Below are positions 20,932 to 32,800 of a DNA stretch of 64,000 nucleotides, one piece after another. Origin of the DNA: Sodiomyces alkalinus F11. Taxonomy: Eukaryota > Ascomycota > Sordariomycetes > Glomerellales > Plectosphaerellaceae. The number at the start of each line of letters is the position of its first letter. Position 1 is the first letter of the stretch. The notes beneath the pieces are model-generated. The model was not told the DNA's origin. It saw only the letters and a list, made by a program, of their open reading frames with translations, and ran no database searches. The stretch spans positions 969,799-1,033,798 of the forward strand of contig NW_021167089.1 of NCBI RefSeq assembly GCF_003711515.1. The letters run 5' to 3'. Both the position numbers and the translations under genes were made by a program.

Positions 20932-23559
20932 TAGATCGCTGTAGCGGGCGGAGCAGGATGGCGAAAGACCCAGGCGATGGCAAACCGACATAGGCTAGTT
21001 CGCCGGTTGGTCTGCAGAACACTACTGCAGTGAAGGATCGGAAAAATGTTTAGCGACTGTCGACGATTCGCTGGTTCGAGTCGAGGTCGACGAAGACAAA
21101 TGATGAGAGGGACGCACCGAAAGAGGCGATTCTTTGTGTCGTGCAGTTGAATGAATTGCGCAGCCCCCACAGAAAGGATTAAAAAAAGAAATAAACAAAA
21201 GGCAGAGCGCAAACTGAAATTTCCCTTCTGCCTAGGACGTATGTCCCGAAGCGTTGACAGAAGACAAGATATGGTTTGCCCGGAGGTTGGTGGTGATGAA
21301 TGGTGTGAGTGCAGAGTTCCCGGAGTGGCGGTAGTGTGTGGTTTTAGTGGGCTGGTTGTTCGGCCGTTGCTTGGTGACAGTTAGGGAGGGGGGTGAATGA
21401 AGAACCGGGGTTTGGGTTATCGAGCTCCGTCTTTAAACTAGCAGCGGCCTAAATAAATGACAATTAGAATACGTTCGATAATTTCTTTTTTTCTTCTTTT
21501 TCAGTATTCGTTCCTTTTTGCTAGAGTTGATAAAGCGCTGTGATGAATGGCAAGTCGATTTATCGTTCCTGGACGTGAGTCGGCTGTCGGATTTCCATAG
21601 GCCGAGGAAGAGGCAGAATGGAGGAGGTTGGTTGGTGGTGGCTGAGAAAAACCGCAACGACAACGGTGAGGCGGCAACAAATGATGAAATGGGAAAATCA
21701 TCCGTATAAAAGCAAGGGAAAAAAAAAGAAAAGGTCTCACACACCGAGCTTCAAGGCAACATGACAATTCTGCCCTCTGCCCTCTGATTCCGTACAGTAA
21801 GTACTTACGGAAACAGGTACACGGGTCAAGAGGAAGAAGGACATAGAGATGAGGGCGAAGGCGAACGGTGAAGCTTTGTTTTCGGTCCCGTTGAAGTCTT
21901 GGGGAACCTGTCCAGTTCCTGTCCTCGGTGGTCGTCCTGGGCAATGGTGTTGGGAAGTAAAAAAAAGTGGGGGGGTCAAAATGGGGGATGGGGGGCTTAG
22001 AGAGTTGATGAGTTGGCGTTGCGGCCCGCTCCTACTTCCACTGACAGCCAATCCCCAGTCAGAGGTCCTAAAAGGCCAGGGGCGATGGGGGTTCTACCTG
22101 CCACCTGCCACCTGCCTAGGGGCTTTGCCCAGGAAGCTCTTCCCAGTCTGGTGTCGTTCAATGGTTTGGACTATTTCGCCCCACATGACCTGCTGTATTC
22201 GTACAGACCTACTAAACCGAAAATACTCATCGTAATAAATCCTGCCCGTTACCGGTAATCACTTACACTTACCAAGTAATTACGTTTCCTTCACCGTCTC
22301 TTTTCTCCCTTTCCTAGTTACGGCACCTCAAGTGCATACGTATATCTATACGGAGTGAGTACGAAGGATCCTCTGGATTCTATTCGTCTGTTTGTCTCTG
22401 TGGAAGCTCCAGGTCTTCCATTCAGAAGTGATTCTTCTGGTCAGAGTGGAGAGAGGGTGTTTTCCTTTTTCTTTTTTTCCTTCGCATTTTCCGTTGACCC
22501 CTGTCCCGTCCAGTCCACCACGATCATCATCACTATCACACATTTCACCCTGGCAACGCAGACGCTTGCCCAGCGCTCTGACCAAAAGGAAAGTGGCCCC
22601 AGCGCTCCGCCGAGATAACCACGCAAGGTCCAGGTCGATCAACACTGCTCCTGGCCCAAGCTCCCAAAGTGGAAAATGCGCTCTGACCCGCTCATGTATG
22701 TACCACGGACAAAGTTGCACGAAGACAGTACATAGTGCCAAATGTGACCACAGGAAGAAAACAAGTTCAATTTCAGCCGTTACACCATCACCATGACCGC
22801 CATGTCCATTTCGCACCATGAACTGAAGTCCAACCAACCTCAAAACACATCCCGAGACAGTGTCTCGGTAAAGGACATCCAGCATCCGGCCATTAAGTTA
22901 AGCTTACTCGTCGTTGAGACAACCGGACCGTCCACCCTCGTGCCATTCCGCCTCCACGACCCGCTCTTCGCATTCCAACACACCCGTGCTCATGAACCTT
23001 CCAATGTGCTGCTCATTCGGCTGGTTCTTCTAAAAAGCAAGCTCCCCGGGTAGGCTTGCAATATCGGACACCATGTTCTTCGCTGTTCGCTGGCGATTCA
23101 GCTTCAGATATTGCGCTGCCATCTTTCGCGGTTCACATTTCCGGATGCTTGTGTCTTCATTACGAACACAAAGTCTTGGGAACAATCCCCGCTCCCGACA
23201 ATCTTCCTCCTGCCACTCTACCCGCCGCTTCACCTCGTGTCGACGGGTGGTTGTATAGAGAGACTTTCAGGAGAGCAAGATCATAGCTGCACTTAGTCCT
23301 CTGAATCAATATCGAGTTAACGTAGGTTAGGGCTGATGTGCGGACACGCCACATTCCGCCCGCCTGATCCTCATAAACGATAGCATATGGTTTGAAAGCA
23401 TTCTAGCTTTAGAACCTGTGCCGAAGATCTGCCGCTGTGTGAAATGAACGAAAATGGAAACCTCAAGAATAAAATTACAGCTCGTGTACATGCCTCGCGA
23501 CGGACCATTTCACAAATACGGGAAGAAGAAAAAGGAGAGTGTATGGAGAAAGAGAGCAA

Positions 23560-23563
<4 letters not shown>

Positions 23564-23596
<33 letters not shown>
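23564..23596. repeat. (AG)16 microsatellite
   Basis: Perfect dinucleotide run about 45 bases past the stop codon of the IFRD gene, so it probably lies in its 3' untranslated region (as CT on the sense strand). Confidence 0.95.
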
Positions 23597-23597
<1 letters not shown>

Positions 23598-23640
23598 CAG
23601 GGCATAAAAAGGTCCCTAGCTCCAAGCCTCTACCTCGTTG

Positions 23641-25011
23641 TCATCGTCTGTTCTTCTTGCTGCGTGCTCCTGTTTCTCCGGAATGCGAGTTGGAAGTCGA
23701 CTGCTCCATTTCAGGACTGCCCAAAAGGTCCGCCACAGTAGGATTGTCGGTAAAGTGAACGGAAAACCCGCCTCCAAGAACGTTGCGGACCGTTTCGATC
23801 CTCGCCAGCAGCGACCACGAGTCGACGACCACGACAGTGTCCCCGATGCGCAGCTTTTCGCGGTACCCAAACTCGCTCATTTCTTGGTCATGCTCGACCT
23901 TCGTACCACCAGTGTGTGGGTTGGAGGCCGGCCGACCAGATGTCGAGTACCCGGGGCCCTTTCCGTGCTCCAAGGACGTGACGATGCTTGCAAAATGTTT
24001 CCGCAAATGCCGGCGGTCTTTCCTTGACATCTGCCTGACCGCCGGCTTGGATATCTGCGCCATGCGGCTGACCAACCTCTTGGGGTCGTATTGCAGCCTC
24101 AGGGGCTCCCCCGTCTCTTCTTCTTCGTCGCGTGCTGCCTCGAAGATGAAAGCGATGTTGAATCCCGCGCTCGTTTGGACTTCGACGTCTGTGCTGTCGA
24201 GCTGTTCCACGAAGGCCTCCATCGCATCATAGACCTGCGCGGCGATGTCGTCCATCTGACTCGCAACAAATGCCCACGATTGCAGAGCTGCCGTAACTAC
24301 GGGTCCACTGTCTACTGCGCTGACCGCTTCGCCGTCGGAGTCAACAATGCTGATCAGGAAATCGAGAAACTCCTCGGCCGCAGCCTCAGACCCGCCGGCG
24401 AACAGGGCGGCCATGGCCATAGCCAGTACGGCGGCAGCCTTGACGTCGCTATCCTCTTCATCTTCACACGCCGTCTGTAGGGGGGTATATAAATCTTCAA
24501 ACAAGGCTTCTGACGGACATGTGAGAAGCGTCGCTTGGACCGCCTTCAATGCCAACAACTTCTCCGCCGAGCTGCCGCCGGATCGAACGCTCCGCATAAG
24601 GGCCGAGAGAATGTCGGCCGCGGAGCTGCCAATTTCGCGGCCAGCATAGTGCTGCTTTATAAGGTTAAGGTAAGACGCGATGGTCGTCTCGCGGCCCTTG
24701 ACGTTGCTGCGCTTTCGGTCCTGCAGCTCAGCGATCCGGTCCTGTAGGAGAGACTCCCAAGTTGAGGCCTGGGTCTCGTCGGAAACGAATTCCGAACCGT
24801 TGGAAAGTGTGCTGCACGTCAAGCTGTCGTCGTATTCGTTGTCGTCGGATATTTCCTCCTCGGAGGCGTATCGGCTCCCTGCGCGCGAGACTGCCGGAGA
24901 GCCGATGGGAGAGTTCCTGGCGGAGCCTTGCGTAGACTCGGGTCGTGAACGCGCCTTTCGCGATACAGTTTTGCCGCTCTCGCGGAGCACCTTAAGACGA
25001 AGGTCGCGCAT
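23641..25011 (-). CDS. IFRD (interferon-related developmental regulator) family protein
   Basis: Single exon, 456 aa. The chosen start, ATG 25011, gives MRDLRLKVLRESGKTVSRKA, the usual beginning of fungal IFRD proteins; an in-frame ATG at 25119 would add 36 residues of low-quality sequence. A basic, Ser-rich N-terminus and acidic patch precede an all-helical, Ala-rich repeat domain at about residues 80-320 (WESLLQDRIAELQDRKRSN onward, with AADILSALMRSVRSGGSSAE and AAAVLAMAMAALFAGGSEAA), matching the ARM-like IFRD fold. The C-terminal IFRD segment includes SRKDRRHLRKHFASI and YREKLRIGDTVVVVDSW. Family members have been linked to transcription control and ribosome recovery; the fungal role is undetermined. 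The protein ends in a basic RSKKNRR tail. Confidence 0.93.
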   Translation of the reverse strand: MRDLRLKVLRESGKTVSRKARSRPESTQGSARNSPIGSPAVSRAGSRYASEEEISDDNEYDDSLTCSTLSNGSEFVSDETQASTWESLLQDRIAELQDRKRSNVKGRETTIASYLNLIKQHYAGREIGSSAADILSALMRSVRSGGSSAEKLLALKAVQATLLTCPSEALFEDLYTPLQTACEDEEDSDVKAAAVLAMAMAALFAGGSEAAAEEFLDFLISIVDSDGEAVSAVDSGPVVTAALQSWAFVASQMDDIAAQVYDAMEAFVEQLDSTDVEVQTSAGFNIAFIFEAARDEEEETGEPLRLQYDPKRLVSRMAQISKPAVRQMSRKDRRHLRKHFASIVTSLEHGKGPGYSTSGRPASNPHTGGTKVEHDQEMSEFGYREKLRIGDTVVVVDSWSLLARIETVRNVLGGGFSVHFTDNPTVADLLGSPEMEQSTSNSHSGETGARSKKNRR

Positions 25012-27583
25012 AGTGGGCGGGCTGCGAAGTGTACTGTCCCAGCTATCTGGTTTGTGGTGTATCGAGATTTGAGACCTCGAGCTCGTCGGGAATCCAAAGA
25101 ACACAAGGTCAGACTTCACACGTCTAACGACAGTCGTGTTCTCTTGTCAGACGGGCGCGTTGTTGGTTCTACTTAGACAAGTTCGAATGGTGCTCCGGCT
25201 GTGTTGGGTAACAAAATCGTCCCTGCGCGGCATTCCGGTATGGGTAAGTAGCTGTGGTGGCGATGAACTCGGCGTAGCGAGAGCTTCTGTAGAATCTGTA
25301 GAATATTGGAACAGGGTAGAACGGCTACCGGCCGGGGCAGAGTTAGTGGTAGGTCATAGGGAACGACTATTTGTAGGTAGGGCGGTAAGGCAGAAAGTAA
25401 GTGTATGAAGTACGAAGTGATAGGAAATTACGAGGGGTGTCGGGTACCATACCTAGTGTTGTTAGGTGGCAAGGAATGAATAATAAAAACCACGAGACAG
25501 GGAGGGTTGTGGGAGCAGAAAACCGGGCCCAACAAGAAACCAGTGGGGAACAAACTCGGGAAAACGGCTCGAGTCTTACAAAGTATTAGTACACGTGTAA
25601 ATAGCAGGCTACCTGGCTTTGACGCCCCTAAGGTTGTTGTACGAAGTGGGAAGCAATAATGTGTACATGTGGGCCTATAGCCCCGATCCACATCCCAAAG
25701 TTCGCACGCCTCCGTAGAGTGTCAGCTGGGTAACCAAATCACTGATCTATCCATATGGCTGATATAGATAAGCGACGTGATTGTTACTACGGAAGAGGAC
25801 CTGATGTCCTGAGGTTGTGATTTCGACAAGTCATAAAGGCTCATCGATGCCCAGGGCCTTTAAGAGTAAGGTACGTAAGCAGCAAGGCTTGAAAGCGGAA
25901 CAATTTTTTTGCTTTCCTTCTTGGAACCGCACATCAGTGAGCTGGCAACCTGCTTTACAACCTGGAATACACTATATTTCGTACCTGATTGCTCAATGTC
26001 AAGAATGGGGTGATTACCGTAGGGAGTTTCCGACGCCTGATGCTCATACGTTGTACTCATTCGTCTGAGATGGAGAGAGAATGATGCAATCACTGTCAGA
26101 TAGCGGGGTAAATTCCCCACAACTCTACCCTGAGATCCCTGCCTGCAGACTGACAGTAAATGTATGACAAGGGCTACTAGGAGTACACTTAATATGTACA
26201 TCATACGTAACTGTTATGCGGGGTTGATTGGGTTGAGGGCTTTGGGTACCTGGTAGGTACAGACCAGCTTATCGAGCGACAATAAGATAAGGACCATGTC
26301 AGCCTGGACCTGCCTAGCACAGGCGTGGCGCGTACCAGATCACAGCAAACACCTTGTCGGGCATTGTGATCTGAACCCGACAGTCTAAGATGCGTCCTAT
26401 CAAGGTCAAGTTCCGCCCTCCTGAGACAGATTATGCATTACGGAGTATCTCGGCGTATTCGATAATAAAATGAATTAGTAGATTTCCGTGCAGAGTACAA
26501 TCGAATTGCAAGGTAGGTACATTCGCCCAGGGTACCTTCCCCAAAGGCCAAGGCAGCTACCCAAATTAGAAAGAGGTACCTAATCATCAGGCAACACCTG
26601 ACGCCTTATCTTCTGCTGACTGCCTGTGAATCTTGATATTCCTTGGATACTATTCTGTGAACCTGTCTGGTCGTCGGATGGTTTCATAAGGTAAGGTAAT
26701 CTCAGGACCATTTCCGCTTGACGAATATCCAGGGCCGCTACCTACCTAGGTACAGGCTACGCGGATATTTCACCAGCTGTACTTTCCATGGTCTGCCATA
26801 TTCGAAGCGGGTAGGGCCAACCCCGTCTGTGACAGTGTACCTTACCTTCAAGTACCTTCCCTGCTAAGGCATCAAAGGTGCTTCTTGCCTAGGTACCTAG
26901 GTATATCTTTATCTGCATCTCTTCCTGCCTTACCTAAATAAAAGTGGGCAAGAGTTGTTTTAAGGTGGTAAGAAGGTCGTCGCTGCTGCTTGAACGCTGG
27001 CCTCCATGCCCCACTTCAGTTTCCCCTCCTTGCGCAGCGTCCCCAAGTCCGTCAATGGTCTACAGAGGTAAGATCTCGTTCGTCCGTGCCCTTTTATAGC
27101 TCTCTTCACCTTATTCTTACCCATCTTCGTCGATTCAACTGTTTCTCCAGTTACCTGCCGGTATTCTTCCTTTCCCGACGTATCTTATCTTCTATTCCTC
27201 ACTGAGGCATGGGATACGAACATGCAAGGTATCTACTCCGTGTCTGACTGACCACAAGTCTTCCCAAGATCCAGGCGCTATAGTTGAGACCATTCCTCGT
27301 TCTCATTGCATCTGGGCTGCCGTCTCCTCTCCTGCGGCTGTCAACTTGAACCTTAATCAGCCCCACGTATCTAAGGTCGACGCACACACTTTCGTGCTTC
27401 TCCTTTTTCTACGTATTCGGACTTCTCTGCCACTTTTATTATCTGTCGCCTGGATCCGGCTTGGTCGTGGAGGCGATCTACGAGAAGTCGAGTCGTCAGC
27501 TTACTCCATACTCTCTCCAGCAATCACTCCACGTATATTATAAAGTCGAGAGGGTGTCATCCACTCCAGGAGGAATCGCCAAT
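25012..27583. other. intergenic, 2.6 kb
   Basis: Divergent upstream space of the IFRD gene (-) and the FHA gene (+). Dense in palindromic words (ACCTAGGTAC near 26749, CCTAGGTACCTAGGTA near 26888-26903, TACGGAGTA at 26439-26447). The final 500 bases are pyrimidine-rich, consistent with the FHA gene's leader. No gene seen. Confidence 0.5.
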
Positions 27584-29878
27584 ATGGTAGCTCAGGACGA
27601 CTCGTCCTTCAACACCGGTATCCATACTTTTCCAGCCTTTCCCCCTGTGTGTGTTTTCTCCGGGCCAGACGTTGGCTGACTACCTTATGGCTTGTCAACT
27701 AGTTCGCATACATCTGTCCTTTCAGTTCCCGCAGTCCGATGATCCCTTCCCCGAGCGCCGTATTGTTCTCACCCGAAACAATCCCTGCGCGAAGGTAGGG
27801 AGGACGAGCAAGAGCAAACCGAACCTGTCCGCTGCTATGGACAACTGCCTCCTGGATAATCCGGTTATTAGCCGTGACCATGCTGAGATATTCGCAGAGT
27901 TCGATAGTGAGGTAAGGAAGCTTCGATAAGACCGCACCTTTACCCTTAACCCTATCTGATCGCGCTCCCCTGATCCCTGGCCTGACAGCCTTGAAGATGT
28001 TGCTAACTGTTCTTGCAGGCCGTATATGTGCGGGACCAGGGGTCTCGCCATGGTACATTCCTGAATCGCGAGCGTGTTCAGCCCAATCAACCCCAACTTC
28101 TCGCATCGGGGAACACCCTTCGCTTCGGCACAGATATTCAACGTGACTCGGATCTCTACCCCCCACCCGCAGCCGTGGTTAACATCGAGTTTGATGGTGA
28201 AGTCGACGAGACCCAACCTACCAGTTGGCCGTCGCAGCCCTCCGTCGGCTATAGAGCTCCTGATCCTTTGGGGGACAGTGACGGCGACTCAAGCGACGAA
28301 GAAGATATTGCGGCCGTGCGTCACGCTGTGAGGACGCTGCGTGAGGCGGGCTTTCATCGAACCGCTGAGATTCCGACCCAGCGGCCCAATGCCGAAGTTG
28401 ATGTTGAGCATTCCACCAACTTCAGTAAACCCATCATCATTGACCTCGAGGGTGACACAAGCAAGACTGGTCGCAGCGAAGTCATCGACCTCACCGGCAC
28501 TGGTGAGTCCCAGAACAATACGCACACCTTGGCCCAGCCCGAGAACACCCCTGGGTCTCCCGTGGTCAGTAGCTCGAGAGAAAGGGACGAAGACGAGTAT
28601 ATCGGCGCTTCGGAGGGCCGTGTTAACGGCCAGAGATACACTCCAATCCAGGCTAACATTGACCAATCTGCGGATATCTCAATCGATGAGTCTGGCGAGG
28701 AGGACAATTCGGTGTTTCGGCTTGATGAAATTACCGGTAACTGGCCTGAGACCGAGGACTCGGACCAGGAGGTCGCAGACATGAACGAGGGCTCAGAGTA
28801 CGACCTCGAACCCACTGATTTTAGGGAGGATTGGGAGAGCGGCTGTTCCTCTGTCATGCGGCAACTACATCGGAGCTTTGAACAGAGTCGACATGGACCC
28901 GATGGCGCCCTTCCCGACCTAAGACTAGGTCGTACTCCAGAACATCGTACACCGGATTTTCCCAGACTGGGTGTTATGTCCAGTCAAGGCCTCTTACAGG
29001 AGCCACGTCCAACCCCGCTTCCAATCCTCCCTTCTCTGACCCAGGTGACGTCGGAATTGCCGCCGGGCCTTGATAAATATGTCGAGCTTCCGCCCATCCT
29101 GAGATTGAAAAGCCGTTCGGATTCCTCTTTCTTCCCTGCTTCTGAGTCAAGATGGTCTTCCGAGCCCGGCGGCGCCGTTGATTCGGTGAGTGAAGCGTTG
29201 AATCAAGCCAAGATACCACCTTGGCGAGACCCCGTAAGAGTTCTTACCCAGAATTTCGGGTGTCACAAATAAACGGTTAACTGACACTCATGATGTTATT
29301 AGAATCACGAGTCTAGGAAGATGCTGGGTGTGCACCAGGATTCTACAGAGGTGCCAGATTCGACGGCAACTTGGCCGGCCTCTGCCATTGAGACAGTCCC
29401 GTCGACGCAACACGAAGATACAATGGAAAGCATTCTACCCTCGCATCAGGTCCCTTCAGCTATGCCCGACGCACAGCGTTCGACCGATGGTATGTCGCTT
29501 GTGTCGGACACTCGGTTTATTTCACCCCGACCCGCTGAGACTGCTGAGCCGGTTGACACTGCTGTCGCAGAAGCTGAGGCTTCGGACGAACCGCGCGAGG
29601 ATAGTTTTGAAACCGGGTCAATGAAGCGGAAAGCCGACCACATCTCCGACCTCACCACGGCTGAAGTCATGGCTGAAGTCATCACTGAAGTCCCAGCGGC
29701 TGAAGACACCCAGGAACCTATGGAAAGCCTAGCAATGGCATCAGAAGTTCCTCGGCACAGGCCCTATAAACGGCTTCGGTCTGTTGCTCAGGCAGCTGGG
29801 TATGTTGCTCTTGGTGGTGCAGCGGCTAGCGTTGCCTTTGTTACCACATTGATTGCCACTGCCCCGAGTCTGACATAG
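27584..29878 (+). CDS. FHA-domain protein with C-terminal membrane anchor
   Basis: Exons join(27584..27617,27703..27911,28019..29233,29303..29878), 677 aa. After 11 codons and an in-codon intron, an FHA domain spans about residues 12-110. Visible are RRIVLTRNNPCAKVGRTSKS, the phosphothreonine-binding ISRDHAEI motif, and DQGSRHGTFLNRERV after a 107-base intron. FHA domains bind phosphothreonine peptides. The middle (residues 110-640) is acidic and Ser/Thr-rich, probably disordered, with many possible phosphosites. The last 30 residues are a hydrophobic helix (AAGYVALGGAAASVAFVTTL) preceded by basic PYKRLRS, the layout of a tail-anchored protein. FHA plus tail anchor is the plan of SLMAP/Far9-Far10 proteins of STRIPAK-type complexes, but no coiled coil is obvious here, so that relation is only a possibility. 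Confidence 0.88.
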
Positions 29879-32800
29879 GCAGGGTGCGGTTGGGCACATC
29901 CCAGTGCCTACATCGCACTGCCTGTATGGTCCTCGTCTTGTCTATTTTCTAGAGGCAGTGAAGGGTCAAGACAAAGGTTTTGGGAGGCTCTGGCAATGAC
30001 AATTGCATTGGCGTCTACATCGGTTGGACAAATGATTGCTTAAAGGGAGTTTCGGGTTTAGTAGGTGATGTTAGGCTGGTTGATATTATTCCAGGACATC
30101 CATTTCTCTGTGCAGCCGTGCAGCGGCGAACGAAAGGAAGGTTAGGTCACGGTCCCGCGGTCCGGTGGATTAGGTAGGCAGGCGCAGGGCGTTTACTAGT
30201 ATTTGGAGGCAGCAGTTCCCATATCGCCGTTAACTGTGCCATTATTTGTCGCTGCTGGCTGTGCATTAATAAAACTTACACTCTACTTGAAGAACCGGGG
30301 CGATCTGTAGAAGCGCCCGCTTCATGAAGATGAGAGGAATGTGACCTCCTGAAACCTGCGCTAGGGATGTCTCACAGGGCGGGCATAGGAGTAGCCTACG
30401 TACTACGTGGCGTGCATCATATCATCTACATGTCACGAGTATATATAAGGCATTTGGCGATTACCAGTATCCTGGAACTGGTCTCTGCGTTGGGGACGCC
30501 AAGGCGGTGATGTTTCCAATAAGACCTTCTCTTCATTCTAATATTTTTTTCTCCTTCTTTTACCGGCCAGAACAAAGCTTGGAAGGGAATCACCACGGAA
30601 GTCATGTGGTAAGGTGCTGCGTTGTTAGATTTGTTTCTCGATGAGAAATAGGGCGGGGAAGAGAACATTTTGGGGGAGTGTATGCCCGGCGATTTACCTT
30701 GCCGCACATGCATGTCGGCTGGCTCTCTGGACCCCTTTGGAGATGCTGTCGCAAAGGAAAGGAGGGCAGGGAGTGGATAGGGAACACAAGGGGGTAATTT
30801 TTAGGCGGTCGTGGCGGGTCATCAGCTAGTTGTGCATATGTCGGGAGAAAGAATCTCCAGAGGAGAGCCAGGGGGGGGTTATGATGATGGATTACTCGCT
30901 GACGTTGACGAATATCGGCGGTTACACGAGGTCGAGATGAGATGTTTGGAGCCCAACAAGACAGGACGCATCACCGGTGCAAGGAATGACAAAGAATATT
31001 TTCGATTCGCGCCCGGGACAGAGAGTAAGACGCGATCGCTTTGAGGAGGGAGGGGAACGTTGTTCGTGTATGTTGGTGTAAGAGTAAGAGTGAGATAGAG
31101 AAAACCAGAGACACGAAAACAGGAGAGACGACGGGAGCCCGAAGATACCCTTCTCCTTAACTTCTTCTAACCGGGCCTCGCGAAGCTAATGGAAAGAACA
31201 GTGCGGAACGTGAGTGTGACAAGCTTGTTAGCTTCGTGCCATCGCAACAAGGACGTCTCTCATCGGTGTGTCCGGTGAGGCTGCAGCCTACGTGCTCGGA
31301 TTTATGATCGGAATCTCGGGGTTCGTTGGGAAATGGGAGCCTAATTCCCTCATTGACAAGAATCAGTCAGAAGGGGAGTAGATGGCCCGAGGCAAGGGAG
31401 GGTGATGCTCCGTAGATGCGCAACAAGGTAGGTAGTCAAGTGTGAGCAGGTTGCGTGGAAGATGTGATTGGGGCAAGTTCGAGCCACGCAACGAATATGG
31501 TATGGTTTTCTGGATGGCGTACAAGGCGTCCCAACCAACAAGAGGGGTAGAAGGATGCTCGTCTGGTGGAAAGGATGGGCGCGTGTCGGCGTGAGACTTC
31601 AGAGGGGCATATCCTGTCCTGGAATTGTCGTCGTTTGTAGCAATGGTCGACGTCCCTCGGGAGAGCGCCAGGTGGGTTTAGATTGTAATATGATAGATGT
31701 TCAAGGTGCAGGGGAGAGAGAGAATGAGAGAGCCTTCGGAAATGGAAATCGCCAACTTTAGAAACGTCTCAGTTGTTGGGCGTCTTTCCACTGCAGTGTG
31801 CAGATCTTCCTTGCCTATAATCACATCGAGGACTCTGGCTTCAGGTCGAGACATCCGATCAAGTCGTACAGATGAACACAGGGGAAATATCCTTCAGCCT
31901 ACCATGTTCTGCACGCCAAGATGTCTCGTGATATCAGAACATGGGCTTTTACTGGCGACTTAGACCCCGGTGAGCCCTGATGATAACACCGACGCAATAA
32001 TAGGGTAACTGGGGGGAAACAAGGGGGGGGAGGGGCGGGAGCAAGGGGCGGTGGGGGATGATATTCAGAGATCAGGACACCGGGGGTGCCCGATTACTCT
32101 GCCGTTCATGATTTTCGGGTTTGGTGTGACCGCCTGATATTAGTCTTTTATGTTCCGTGATGGGTACCAATACCCTTTGCGGTGTTATCGTGATGGGTCA
32201 TCCGACTGGGCTCTGTCGCAGTCATGGGTGCAGCGAAAAGCGCGAAATTCCAAGACCTTCAACACCCGCCGGTCAGTTCTAACTAAACTCCCTTGTCCTC
32301 ACTATCCCATCTGGTCTCCTATTTTTCAAGGCGCATACGGCGGCAAAGAATCATTATGAAACTCTCCGACGTGATACCGCTTGCCCACCTCAAAAGCATT
32401 TCTACTATACTTCGATGTCCCCGAGGCCTGACTCAAAATGCCAGCCAACAGCTGACCATGATGTCCTAAGAGCAGAGCGTTGTCATCGGTTCGTCCGGCC
32501 GTCCCTGCGATGCGGCATGGACAAGTACCGAGTTAGCCGACATCGATCTTTATCCTATGTCATCTCACAGCTAGACACTGCCGAAAGAAGGGAGTCATTG
32601 TCTCGGGAAATATTCGCCCCCATAAACCCAACGCGCCTCCTTTGACTCTCGTACTGCGTTACAGACGGTCAGTCCCGCTTCTTTTCGGACAAGGCAAAGA
32701 AAATATGAATGGTTGGTTGGTCGGATGTTGGACCTTCTGTAGACGGCCACGTTGCTGTCGACTTCGGCGACAGCGCTGATATCGAGGGCACTACCCGACA

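Larger units (their letters stand above)
20567..23640. other. intergenic, 3.1 kb, with homopolymer tract
   Basis: Upstream side of the large minus-strand gene (20567 to about 21400, with a poly(G) tract), then sequence without a supportable gene. Frames of 128-179 codons on both strands at 21849-22885 overlap each other, lack recognisable features and are rejected. At the right end lies a GA repeat next to the IFRD gene stop. Confidence 0.5.

Noticed and set aside
22346..22885. 179-codon minus-strand frame and overlapping plus-strand frames in the 20.6-23.6 kb gap
   Set aside because: Competing frames of similar length, unusual composition and no conserved motifs.
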